Assembly (NCBI GenBank): GCA_029266735.1
Contig: JAQSWG010000015.1
Coordinates: 1-64,000 of the forward strand
DNA length: 64,000 nucleotides
DNA from: Ornithinibacter sp.
GTDB lineage: Bacteria; Actinomycetota; Actinomycetes; Actinomycetales; Dermatophilaceae
Reading direction: 5' to 3'
The notes under the pieces were generated by a model, which searched no databases, was not told the origin of the DNA, and was given only the letters and a program-made list of their open reading frames with translations. Positions 34,310 through 42,425 of the stretch are shown here, in pieces (positions within the stretch are counted from its first letter, which is position 1; each line of letters begins with the position of its first letter). The position numbers and the translations under genes are program-made.

Positions 34310-35584
34310 TCAGAAGCGGCCGAGCGACTTCTTCCGCCAGGCCTTCTTCGCCGCGAGCCGCACGATGTCCCGGCGCCGGCGGCCCTCCACCTTGTTGGGC
34401 AGTGAGAGCTCGACGACCTTCCAGTAGACCGACGCCGCCTGCTTGCCGAGGCTGCCGGTGACGTAGGGGAGGTCGTAGCGCTCCATGAGGTCCCGGATGC
34501 GCTGGTGGCTGAGGTTGCCGGTCATCACGTGCATGGCCTTGGAGCCGCTGATGTTGCCCGAGCCGAGCATCTGCCGGACGTACCACTCCCCACGGGTCTC
34601 GCCCTCGATGGACGTCTTCTCGAAGGTGGCGATCCCTGGCGGGAAGTGACCGCAGATGATCACGGTGTTCGTCCACACGTTGCGGACGAGGTTGGCCACG
34701 ACGTTGGCGGTGAGCGTCGTGCGGGACGAGCCGGTCGCGGCCGAGAGGACGGGGTGGACGACGTAGTCCTTGGTCGCCTGGCGCTTGATCTTGTCGACGA
34801 CCTCCTTGGCGTCGCTCCTGAACTTCGCCTTCTCGTCCTCGCTCATCCGCTTCTTCGTCGCGACGTAGCGGCCGAGCTCGAGGTCGTAGGCGGCGATGGA
34901 GTACTCGAAGAGGAGGGCGTTGCCGACGTGCCAGATCGGCTGGAAGAGGAAGAAGAGGTTCCACTTCTGGTCCTCGTCGACGCGCAGGATGCCGTAGCCC
35001 AGGTCGTTGTCACGGCCGAGGACGTTCGTGAAGGTGTGGTGGATCTCGTTGTGGCTGTGCTTCCACTGCGAGGAGGGGCTCGCGTTGTCCCACTCCCACG
35101 CCGTCGAGTGGATCTTGGGGTCACGCATCCAGTCCCACTGACCGTGCATGACGTTGTGGCCGATCTCCATGTTCTCGAGGATCTTGGCGACCGAGAGGCC
35201 GGCCGTTCCCAGCCACCAGGCCGGTCGAACGCCCTTGACCTTGACGCCGGAGAAGAGGAGCAGCGCCCGGCTGCCCATCTCGAGGTAGCGCTGGGTCGCG
35301 ATGACCTTGCGGATGTACGCGGCGTCACGGGCGCCGCGGCTGTCCATGACCTCCTTGCGGAGGGCGTCGAGCTCGACGCCGATCGCCTCGATGTCCTCGG
35401 GGGTGAGGTGGGCATCCGCATTGGGCCGGCCCGACTTCTTGTATGCCGGCCGCGGCGGCCGGACGGTGTCACTCGTCACCGACAGGCGGGGGTTGATCCC
35501 GGAGGGCTTGCTCGACGCGTGCTGGGCGCCACTGTGGTGCGCCTCGGTGGGGGAGATGGCTCGGCGTTCTGGGGCGAGGGTCAT
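34310..35584 (-). CDS. Fatty-acid desaturase (DesA3-like) lacking its third histidine box
   Basis: A membrane di-iron desaturase of the type that makes monounsaturated acyl-CoA. Histidine box 1 is H143-N-V-M-H147, and box 2 is H178-N-E-I-H182-H183. Near residue 360 the protein reads GNLSHQ and continues RIRDLMERYDLPYVTGSL. In family members GNLSHQ is followed by IEHHLFPDLPSNRY... before this C-terminal helix, so about 18-20 residues carrying the essential third box (Q-x2-H-H) are missing in frame. The protein is 424 residues and probably inactive as written. ATG 35584 has an SD (aagga). It lies 55 bases downstream of its ferredoxin reductase. Confidence 0.9.
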   Translation of the reverse strand: MTLAPERRAISPTEAHHSGAQHASSKPSGINPRLSVTSDTVRPPRPAYKKSGRPNADAHLTPEDIEAIGVELDALRKEVMDSRGARDAAYIRKVIATQRYLEMGSRALLLFSGVKVKGVRPAWWLGTAGLSVAKILENMEIGHNVMHGQWDWMRDPKIHSTAWEWDNASPSSQWKHSHNEIHHTFTNVLGRDNDLGYGILRVDEDQKWNLFFLFQPIWHVGNALLFEYSIAAYDLELGRYVATKKRMSEDEKAKFRSDAKEVVDKIKRQATKDYVVHPVLSAATGSSRTTLTANVVANLVRNVWTNTVIICGHFPPGIATFEKTSIEGETRGEWYVRQMLGSGNISGSKAMHVMTGNLSHQRIRDLMERYDLPYVTGSLGKQAASVYWKVVELSLPNKVEGRRRRDIVRLAAKKAWRKKSLGRF

Positions 35585-35639
35585 GGGGGAAGTCCTTCCG
35601 GTCTCGCTCGAGGAGTCGGTCGTGGGGCTTGTGCGGGTT

Positions 35640-36803
35640 CTAGAGCTCGATGTCACACGAGCCGGCGACGGCGTTGACGCAGGTCTGCACGGGCAGCTCG
35701 TCGCCGGGCTCGACGAGGGTGATGTCCCCGGTGCGCAGGTCGCGCACCGCGCCCTGTCGCATCGTGACGACGCAGCCGAAGCAGATGCCCATCCGGCATC
35801 CGCTCGGCATGAGCACGCCGGCCTCCTCGCCGGCGTCGAGGATCGGGGTGCTGCCGTCGGCGTCCACGGTCACGTCGCTGGTGAGGAAGGTGATCTCGCC
35901 GCCCTCGCCCGGCTCCACCACCGTCGGACGGAACCGCTCGGTGTGCAGGCGGTCGGCGACGCCGGCGTCGGCCCAGTGCCTCTCCGCGGCATCGAGCAGG
36001 CCGGTGGGGCCACAGGTCCACGTCTCGCGCTCGCGCCAGTCGGGCACGAGGAGGTCGAGTCGCGCGAGGTCGAGGACCCCGTGCTCGTCGTCGAGGTTGA
36101 CCGAGAGCGCGAGGCGACCGCTTGCGGCATACGCCTCGAGCTCCCGCGCGAAGATGACGTCCCCGGCGGTGGGCGAGCAGTGCACCTGGGCGACGTCCGC
36201 GAGCTCGCCGAGGTGGTTGCGCAGCATCCCTATGACGGGCGTGACACCGCTGCCGGCGGTGAGGAAGAGGACCTTCGCGGGGGCCGGGCTGGGGATGGTG
36301 AAGTCCCCGGTCGCCTGGTCGAGCATGACGAGGGTGCCGGCGCGCGCCTCACGCACGAGGTGGGTGGAGACCTTGCCGTCGGGGATCGCCTTGGTCGTGA
36401 TGGCGATGCAGTCCTTCGGGATGCCGGCGGCCGGCGAACCGTCCGCGCGGTGGGTCAGGCTGTAGGCGCGCCAGTGGCGGACGCCGTCGATGTCGATCCC
36501 GACCCGGATGTACTGACCGGGCACGTGTCCCAGCCACCCGCGGCCGGGGCGGATCACCACGGTGACGGCGTCGGCGGTCTCTGGGCGGATCTCGACGATC
36601 CGGCCTCGGAGGTCGGCGCCGGAGCGGAGCGGGTCCAGGAGGTCGAGGTAGTCCTCGGGGACGAGGGGTGTCGCGAGCAGCTCGGCGACCCGGCGGCCGC
36701 TGCGCAGGAGAGTGCGGACCGGGCCGGGTGCCGTGGGGGCGCCCAGGCGCGGACGGGTCACCCCAGGGGCGGGGCCTGGTCGGGCGACAGCAGGTGCACT
36801 CAC
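35640..36803 (-). CDS. Desaturase electron-transfer reductase (FNR + 2Fe-2S ferredoxin)
   Basis: A 387-residue flavoprotein of the Rv3230c type that passes electrons from NADPH to the adjacent desaturase. It contains an FAD domain (GQYIRVGIDIDGVRHWRAYSLT), an NAD(P) domain (LFLTAGSGVTPVIGML, TWTCGPTGLLDAAE) and a C-terminal plant-type ferredoxin with ligands C-X4-C-X2-C (GCRMGICFGC) and a distal C in VQTCVNAVAG. All ligands are present, unlike the damaged desaturase next to it. The start is GTG 36803 with no SD but a TACGCT box 7 bases upstream, so a leaderless mRNA is likely. Three 15-bp iterons overlap this promoter. Confidence 0.93.
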   Translation of the reverse strand: MSAPAVARPGPAPGVTRPRLGAPTAPGPVRTLLRSGRRVAELLATPLVPEDYLDLLDPLRSGADLRGRIVEIRPETADAVTVVIRPGRGWLGHVPGQYIRVGIDIDGVRHWRAYSLTHRADGSPAAGIPKDCIAITTKAIPDGKVSTHLVREARAGTLVMLDQATGDFTIPSPAPAKVLFLTAGSGVTPVIGMLRNHLGELADVAQVHCSPTAGDVIFARELEAYAASGRLALSVNLDDEHGVLDLARLDLLVPDWRERETWTCGPTGLLDAAERHWADAGVADRLHTERFRPTVVEPGEGGEITFLTSDVTVDADGSTPILDAGEEAGVLMPSGCRMGICFGCVVTMRQGAVRDLRTGDITLVEPGDELPVQTCVNAVAGSCDIEL

Positions 36804-36812
36804 GTACCCGAG

Positions 36813-36852
36813 CGTAACCTACGTGACCGTAACCTACGAAAACGTAACCACA
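36813..36852. promoter_or_regulatory. Three 15-bp iterons over the reductase-desaturase promoter
   Basis: CGTAACCTACGtgac, CGTAACCTACGaaaa and CGTAACCacagg begin at 36813, 36828 and 36843, an exact 15-base period. The first overlaps the -10-like TACGCT (minus strand, 36811-36816), 7 bases before the GTG start. This is a likely operator array for a lipid-responsive regulator. The regulator is not in the window. Confidence 0.6.
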
Positions 36853-36897
36853 GGTTCGTCTCAGCGCGCGATGGGTGCTGGTGGGTGCTCCGAGTGA

Positions 36898-37123
36898 GGT
36901 GCCAAGGGGGCGGTGGAGCGCGCGTCTGGCACCCCTGTATCGGCTGGGTGCTCCCGGTGGGGTGCCAAGGGGGCGGTGGGACGCGCGTCTGGCACCTCGG
37001 ATGCGGATGTCGCGCAGGTCAGGGGTGCCAAGGGGGCGTTGGAGCGGCGTCTGGCACCTCGGGTCCTGGTGTCGCGCGGGTTGAGGGGTGCCAAGGGGGC
37101 GGTGGAGCGCGCGTCTGGCACCC
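36898..37123. repeat. Tandem 63-bp repeat, hairpin family, cluster 2 (four units)
   Basis: Four cores at about 36898, 36959, 37022 and 37085 (spacing 61, 63, 63). The consensus is ggggtgccaagggggcggtggagcgcgcgtctggcaccc, whose ends GGGTGCCA / TGGCACCC form an 8-bp stem. The 24-25-base linkers differ, unlike those of cluster 1 at 13.7 kb, but core and period are the same. The rest of the 36804-37224 intergenic region (421 bases) holds only the desaturase-operon promoter and about 100 featureless bases before the ABC gene stop. Confidence 0.85.
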
Positions 37124-37224
37124 ATCCGCTGACCCCTCCGGGCGGGGGTCCGCCATCTGTTGTGCATCCGCCCGCGAGGAGGTGTGCCCGAAGGGACCTG
37201 GTGGCCCGCTGTGGCGACGGCTCG

Positions 37225-38868
37225 TCAGTGGTCCCCCGCCATGAGTCGGCCGATCTCGGTGCGGTCGGCGCTGACGCAGGCCATCTCGGCGACGACCTTG
37301 CCGCCGTGGACCACCGCGACGCGGTCGGCGAGCGACAGGATCTCGTCGAGCTCGGCGGACACAAGCAGCACGCCCGCACCAGCGTCGCGGGCGTCGACGA
37401 TGCGGCGGTGGATGAACTCGATCGACCCCACGTCGACGCCACGGGTGGGCTGCGCCGCCATGAGCAGCTTCGGCGTGAACGACATCTCGCGCGCGACGAC
37501 GACCTTCTGCTTGTTGCCACCGGAGAGCGAGGCCGCAGTCTGTCCGACGCTCGAGGAGCGGATGTCGAACTCCGCCCGCACCTTCTCGGCGTACTCGCGG
37601 ACGGCGTCGAACTGCCGCACGCCGCTCTTGGCGTAGGGCGGCTGGTCGAACTCGTTGAGCACGAGGTTGTCGGCGATGGAGTATGCCGCGACGAGCCCGT
37701 GCTTCTCGCGGTCCTCCGGGATGTGGCCGACCCCGGCGTGGTGCGTCTGGTGGGGGTTGGCCTTGGTGAGGTCCAGGTCACCCAGCCGCATGCTGCCCGA
37801 GACCACCTTGCGCATCCCGGCGAGGGCCTCGACGAGCTCGCGCTGGCCGTTGCCCTCCACGCCGGCGACACCGACGATCTCGCCGGCCCTCACCTCGAGG
37901 CTGAAGCCGTTGACCGCGGGCAGGTCGCGGTCGTCCTTGACGTGGAGGTCCTCGATGGCCAGGACGGTCTCGCCCGGCGTCGCCTCCTCCTTGTCGATGG
38001 ACAGGACGACCTCGCGGCCCACCATGAGGGTGGCGAGCTCGCGGGCGTCGGTGTTCTTCGTCTCGACCTCGCCGCAGACGGTGCCCTGGCGAAGGACGTA
38101 GACCCGGTCCGAGACCGCGAGCACCTCGCGCAGCTTGTGGGTGATGAAGACGATCGAGGTGCCGGAGGCCGCCAGCTCCTTCATGACGCCGAGCAGCTCG
38201 TCGGTCTCCTGGGGGGTGAGGACCGCGGTCGGCTCGTCGAGGATGAGCAGGTCGACCTTGCGCGAGAGGGCCTTGAGGATCTCGACGCGCTGCTGGGTGC
38301 CGACCGGCAGGTCCTCGACCTCGGCGTCGGGGTCCACGGCCAGCCGGTGCTTCGCGGCGAGCGTGCGCACCATCTCGCGGGCGCTCTCGATGTCGAGCAT
38401 GGCCCCGGCCCGGGTCGGCTCGTGGCCCAGCATCATGTTCTCGGCGACGGTCATCACCGGGACGAGCTGGAAGTGCTGGTGGACCATGCCGATGCCGCGC
38501 CGGATCGCGTCGTGCGGGCCCGAGATCGGCGTGGTGTCGCCCTGGACGCTCACCGTGCCGGCATCCGGGGTGATGAGGCCGAAGATCTGGTTGACGAGGG
38601 TCGACTTCCCCGCCCCGTTCTCACCGAGCAGGGCGACGATCTCGCCGCGACGGACGGTGAAGCTGATGTCGCGGTTGGCCCTGACCCGGCCGAAGCTCTT
38701 GGACAGGCCGGTGATGTCGAGCACCACCTCGCCGACGACACCTTCGCCGAAGCCGGATATCTCCGGCGGCAGCTCGCGGACGGCATCCGTCGTCGCGATG
38801 GCCTCGAGGTGGTCGGGTCGGGTGTCCGCGGGTGCCGGGCGAGGGTCGTACTCGATCTCTTCGGGCAT
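37225..38868 (-). CDS. BMP-type nucleoside/sugar ABC transporter ATPase
   Basis: A 547-residue double ABC ATPase (RbsA/MglA/YufO type). The first half has Walker A GENGAGKSTLVN and the Q-loop region GMVHQHFQLVPVMTVAENMML; the signature position reads VGTQQRVEI and Walker B LLILDEPTAVLTP. The second half has a degenerate Walker A (GVEGNGQRELVEAL), signature LSGGNKQKVVVARE and AAQPTRGVDVGS, as usual for this group. Its ATG overlaps the stop of the permease gene by one base (TGATG). With two permeases and a BMP lipoprotein it forms a nucleoside importer. Confidence 0.93.
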   Translation of the reverse strand: MPEEIEYDPRPAPADTRPDHLEAIATTDAVRELPPEISGFGEGVVGEVVLDITGLSKSFGRVRANRDISFTVRRGEIVALLGENGAGKSTLVNQIFGLITPDAGTVSVQGDTTPISGPHDAIRRGIGMVHQHFQLVPVMTVAENMMLGHEPTRAGAMLDIESAREMVRTLAAKHRLAVDPDAEVEDLPVGTQQRVEILKALSRKVDLLILDEPTAVLTPQETDELLGVMKELAASGTSIVFITHKLREVLAVSDRVYVLRQGTVCGEVETKNTDARELATLMVGREVVLSIDKEEATPGETVLAIEDLHVKDDRDLPAVNGFSLEVRAGEIVGVAGVEGNGQRELVEALAGMRKVVSGSMRLGDLDLTKANPHQTHHAGVGHIPEDREKHGLVAAYSIADNLVLNEFDQPPYAKSGVRQFDAVREYAEKVRAEFDIRSSSVGQTAASLSGGNKQKVVVAREMSFTPKLLMAAQPTRGVDVGSIEFIHRRIVDARDAGAGVLLVSAELDEILSLADRVAVVHGGKVVAEMACVSADRTEIGRLMAGDH

Positions 38869-39869
38869 CACTGGTCTCCCTTGACGTATGGCTGCCCGAC
38901 CGCGGCCGGCGCCCGGACCCTGCCGGCGGCCACGGCGAGGACGATGATCGTCACGACGAACGGCAGCGTGCCGGTGAGCTGCGGTGGAAGGTCGATGTTC
39001 CCGCTCTGCTGGAGCTGGGACGCCACCGCGTTGATGAACCCGAAGAAGATCGCCATGACGAACGCGCGCAGCGGCCGCCAAGCCCCCATGATCATGATCG
39101 CGAGGGCCAGGAAGCCTCGACCGGCCACCATGCCGCGCTCGAACGACGACGACGCGTCCATGGAGAGGTAGACCCCGGCGCACCCGGCCAGGGAGCCGGC
39201 GAGGGTCACGTTGACGATCCGCAGCCACTCGACGTTGATGCCGGCCGTGTCGGCCGCCGAGGGGTACTCCCCCACGGCACGCGTGCGCAGGCCCCACCTC
39301 GAGTGGAACAGGGCGATGTGGACGCCGATCGCCGCGAGGATGGCCAGCGTCGCGAAGATGCTCGTCCCGGTGAAGAAGACGTCGCCGATGAGCGGGATGC
39401 TGGAGAGCACCGGCACGTCGAAGCTCGGCATCAAGCCCGGAAGCACCTGGCCCGGTGTGTAGTAGAAGGACGTGATGCCCGTGGCGACGATGTTGAGCAC
39501 GACACCGGCGATGATCTGGTCCATCCGCCACTTGACGCTCGTCCAGGCGAGGAAGCCGCCGAGGATCAGGCCGCTGCCGATGCCCGCGAGGACTCCGACG
39601 AGGAGGGACCCGCTGTACGCCGCCGCGAAGAACCCAGCGAAGGCGGCGACGAGCATCTGGCCCTCGATGCCGATGTTGACGACTCCCGAGCGCTCGCCGA
39701 TGACGCCGACGAGGGCGGCGAGGACGAGCGGGATGGCGTAGCCCCAGGCGGAGGCGTACATGCTCGGGGCGATGTCGTTCTGGGCGTAGTAGAAGATGTA
39801 GGCCGCGACGAGCACGACCGCCCCGACGACCACGTTGGTGCGGTTCTTGGTGAGCCACGACGTCGTCAT
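38868..39869 (-). CDS. BMP-type ABC transporter permease 2
   Basis: A 333-residue membrane protein of the BPD_transp_2 family with about 9-10 helices. Segments such as GVIGERSGVVNIGIEGQMLVAAFAGF and GFLALAIMIMGAWRPLRAF are typical of nucleoside/simple-sugar permeases (NupQ/YufQ-like). It starts one base after the previous permease stop and overlaps the ATPase start, so the three are one translational unit. Confidence 0.92.
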   Translation of the reverse strand: MTTSWLTKNRTNVVVGAVVLVAAYIFYYAQNDIAPSMYASAWGYAIPLVLAALVGVIGERSGVVNIGIEGQMLVAAFAGFFAAAYSGSLLVGVLAGIGSGLILGGFLAWTSVKWRMDQIIAGVVLNIVATGITSFYYTPGQVLPGLMPSFDVPVLSSIPLIGDVFFTGTSIFATLAILAAIGVHIALFHSRWGLRTRAVGEYPSAADTAGINVEWLRIVNVTLAGSLAGCAGVYLSMDASSSFERGMVAGRGFLALAIMIMGAWRPLRAFVMAIFFGFINAVASQLQQSGNIDLPPQLTGTLPFVVTIIVLAVAAGRVRAPAAVGQPYVKGDQ

Positions 39870-39870
39870 G

Positions 39871-41022
39871 TCAGCTGCCCCAGCTCGTCGAGGCGGCGGT
39901 CACCTTGTCGGCCCGGCTCCGGAAGATCCACTTGCCGAGCACGGGGATCGAGACCATGAGCAGGATGATCGCGAGGAGCAGGTCGACGACCTCGGGGGCG
40001 ATGCCCGTCGCGAACTGCAGCCCGGGGGCACCGGTTCGCAGCACTCCCACGAGGAAGGCCGCGGGGATGGTGGCGAGGGGGTTGGCCCGGGCCAGGAGGG
40101 CGATGGTGATGCCGTCGAAGCCGAGGGTGCCGCCGATGGCCGGCTCGAACCGGTGGAGCGTGCCCATCGCCTCGAGGGCACCCGCCAGACCGGCGAGCCC
40201 ACCGCCGAAGATCATCGACAGGGTGACGATGCGGCTGATCGAGATCCCGGCGTAGCCCGCCGCGTGCTTGTTGGCACCCACCGTGTTGAAGCGGAACCCG
40301 AGCGTCGTGCGGCCCAGCATCCACCAGCACAGCACCGCCAGGAGCACTGCGAAGACGAAGCCGATGGGGATGCCGGCCGCCGCGCCGACCCGGGACGCCT
40401 CCGGGATCAGCTCGGTCTGCGGGATGCCGCTGGTCTTCGAGGACTCGGCCTCGAGCGGGCCGATGACGAGCCACCAGGTCACACCTGCGGCGATGTAGTT
40501 GAGCATGATCGTCGTGATGACCTCGTGCACCCCACGGGTCGCCTTGAGGATGCCGGCGATGAAGCCGATGAACGCGCCGGCGAGGGCTCCCGCCACCATG
40601 CCGAGGACGGCGCCCAGGAAGCCGGCGCCGCCCGCGGCATACGCGACCCATGCACCGAACATGGCGCCGAAGACGAGCTGCCCCTGACCGCCGATGTTGA
40701 ACAGGCCGACCCGCAGCGGGAGGACGACCGCGAGGCCGGTCAGCACGAGGGGGGCCGTCTTCTGCAGCGTCCGGGTCAGGCCGCCCGGGACGAACAACGC
40801 CTCACGGAGCAGCGTCTCGTACGCGTACCACGGGTTGACGCCCTGGTAGCGGATCAGGGCCGCGCCGACGAGGAGGGCGATGACGAGTGCCACGACGATG
40901 ACGACGCCACTCTGGTGGCCGAGCAGGTACGCCAGTGGCTGGGCGGGGCGCTGTTCGGCCGGCGGTGGCGCCTTGGCCGGCGGAGGCGCAGCCTGCTCGG
41001 CCACCGTGGGTGTCTCGGACAT
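39871..41022 (-). CDS. BMP-type ABC transporter permease 1
   Basis: A 383-residue permease (YufP/NupP-like). After a proline/alanine-rich cytoplasmic leader, about ten helices follow, with GLAVVLPLRVGLFNIGGQGQLVFGAMFG and GTLGFDGITIALLARANPLATI. ATG 41022 (MSETPTVAEQ) is the likely start; the longer ORF-track start is unsupported. It is separated from the upstream lipoprotein gene by 167 bases with a strong hairpin. Confidence 0.9.
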   Translation of the reverse strand: MSETPTVAEQAAPPPAKAPPPAEQRPAQPLAYLLGHQSGVVIVVALVIALLVGAALIRYQGVNPWYAYETLLREALFVPGGLTRTLQKTAPLVLTGLAVVLPLRVGLFNIGGQGQLVFGAMFGAWVAYAAGGAGFLGAVLGMVAGALAGAFIGFIAGILKATRGVHEVITTIMLNYIAAGVTWWLVIGPLEAESSKTSGIPQTELIPEASRVGAAAGIPIGFVFAVLLAVLCWWMLGRTTLGFRFNTVGANKHAAGYAGISISRIVTLSMIFGGGLAGLAGALEAMGTLHRFEPAIGGTLGFDGITIALLARANPLATIPAAFLVGVLRTGAPGLQFATGIAPEVVDLLLAIILLMVSIPVLGKWIFRSRADKVTAASTSWGS

Positions 41023-41105
41023 GTGACTCCAATGTCGGTCGGTGCCCACAGTGTTGCGTGTCGTGGCCCGGGGCAAAAGGGCCACGCCGCCTCGGCGACG
41101 ACGCG

Positions 41106-41141
41106 CTGGGGGCGGGCACCCGGGTGGGTGCCCGCCCCCAG
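41106..41141 (-). terminator. Hairpin between BMP lipoprotein gene and permease genes
   Basis: Perfect 16-bp stem ctgggggcgggcaccc / gggtgcccgcccccag with loop gggt, 48 bases after the lipoprotein stop. A smaller stem gtggccc / gggccac lies at 41063-41085. As in other ABC operons, it probably lowers permease expression relative to the binding protein by partial termination or by 3 prime-end stabilisation. Confidence 0.75.
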
Positions 41142-41189
41142 TCTCGAGGTGGTCGGGTCACGCGTCGGCGTGGCCCGGACGTCCCGGTG

Positions 41190-42281
41190 TCAGAGCGTGA
41201 CGCCGGTCTTCAGCGTGCCGGCCTCCATCTGCTTGACGACCTCGTCCACCTTCGCCTTGACGTCCGCGGGGACGACCGACTCGAAGTCGTGGTACGGGGC
41301 GAGGCCGGCCTTGCCCAGCGTCTGGAGCTCGGTGAAGTCCCCGTCCTTGGCCTGGACGACCGTGTCCGTGACGCCCTCGTTGATGAGCTTCATCGCCGAG
41401 GTGACGAGGCACGGCTGGGCGGCGGGAACGGTGTCCCACTGGTCCGTGTCGACACCGATGCAGAACTTGTCCGTGCCCGCACCGGCGGTCTTCGCGACCT
41501 CCTGGAGAGCACCGTTGCCGGTGTTGCCGCCGGCGCCGAAGATGACGTCCGCACCCTGGGCGAGCTGCTTCTTCGCCTCGCCCGCGCCCCATACCGGGTC
41601 GTTGAAGGCGTTGTCGGCAGCGGGGTGGTAGACCGTCGTCACGCTGACGGCCGGGTTGGCCGCCTTGGCGCCCGCCTCGAAGCCCTTGGCGAACTTCTCG
41701 ACCGGCGGGATCTGGAGGCCGAGGACCTGGCCGAGCTTGTTGGTCTTGGTCATCAGGCCCGCGAGGTAGCCGGCGCCGTAGCCCGCCTGGTCCTCGGGGA
41801 AGATGAGGCCGGTGACGTTCTTGACGGTGACCTTCTTCGCGTCGTAGCCCTGGTCGACACCGATGAACCGGGTCTGCGGGTTCTCGGCGGCGGCCTGAGC
41901 GGTGGCGTCGGTCATGAGGAAGCCGACGGTGATGAGGACGTCGTACTTCTTGTTCGTGAACTGCGCGATGTTGGAGGCGTAGTCCTTGGCGTCCTGGGTC
42001 TCGACGTACTTGTAGAAGCCCTGGGTCTCCTCGGCGGCCGCTTGCGCGCCCTCGTGGGCGGACTGGTTGAACGACTTGTCGTCCACCTTGCCGGTGTCGG
42101 TGACGAGACCGATGCAGAACACCTCGGCATCGGCGCAGTTCGAGTCGTCGGCGGGCGCACCTGCCGCGGAGGAGGCACCGGAGGCGGCCGGGGTGTCGGT
42201 GGTGCCGGTGCTGCCGCCACAGCCGGCCAGGGCCAGGGCGAGCGCCGCCGGCGCTGCGACCAGGTAACGCGTGGACTTCAT
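41190..42281 (-). CDS. BMP-family nucleoside-binding lipoprotein
   Basis: A 363-residue substrate-binding lipoprotein: type II signal peptide with lipobox LALAGC (Cys about residue 21), a Ser/Ala/Thr linker, then the BMP fold (VFCIGLVTDTGKVDDKSFNQSAHEGAQ, DVIFGAGGNTGNGAL, CIGVDTDQWDTVP). Members such as PnrA and BmpA bind purine nucleosides, which agrees with the purine-salvage genes directly upstream. ATG 42281 has an SD (aaggag). The ORF-track start 19 codons earlier lies before the SD and is wrong. Confidence 0.93.
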   Translation of the reverse strand: MKSTRYLVAAPAALALALAGCGGSTGTTDTPAASGASSAAGAPADDSNCADAEVFCIGLVTDTGKVDDKSFNQSAHEGAQAAAEETQGFYKYVETQDAKDYASNIAQFTNKKYDVLITVGFLMTDATAQAAAENPQTRFIGVDQGYDAKKVTVKNVTGLIFPEDQAGYGAGYLAGLMTKTNKLGQVLGLQIPPVEKFAKGFEAGAKAANPAVSVTTVYHPAADNAFNDPVWGAGEAKKQLAQGADVIFGAGGNTGNGALQEVAKTAGAGTDKFCIGVDTDQWDTVPAAQPCLVTSAMKLINEGVTDTVVQAKDGDFTELQTLGKAGLAPYHDFESVVPADVKAKVDEVVKQMEAGTLKTGVTL

Positions 42282-42425
42282 GAAGTTCTCCTTGGAGATC
42301 GGGTGAGACGGGGCGATGTTACGGCGTCGGTGCTCCACACGGTGGGCCCCCTGAGTGTCGTTGCCGGGTTGTGACCTCGCCAGAGGGGCGTCGTGACGAG
42401 ATGCACACCGCCGGACTGGCGACAG

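Noticed and set aside
37225-39858. 877-aa ORF joining the ABC ATPase to upstream sequence
   Set aside because: The first about 330 residues are an out-of-frame reading of the permease gene. The ATPase begins at ATG 38868, overlapping the permease stop.
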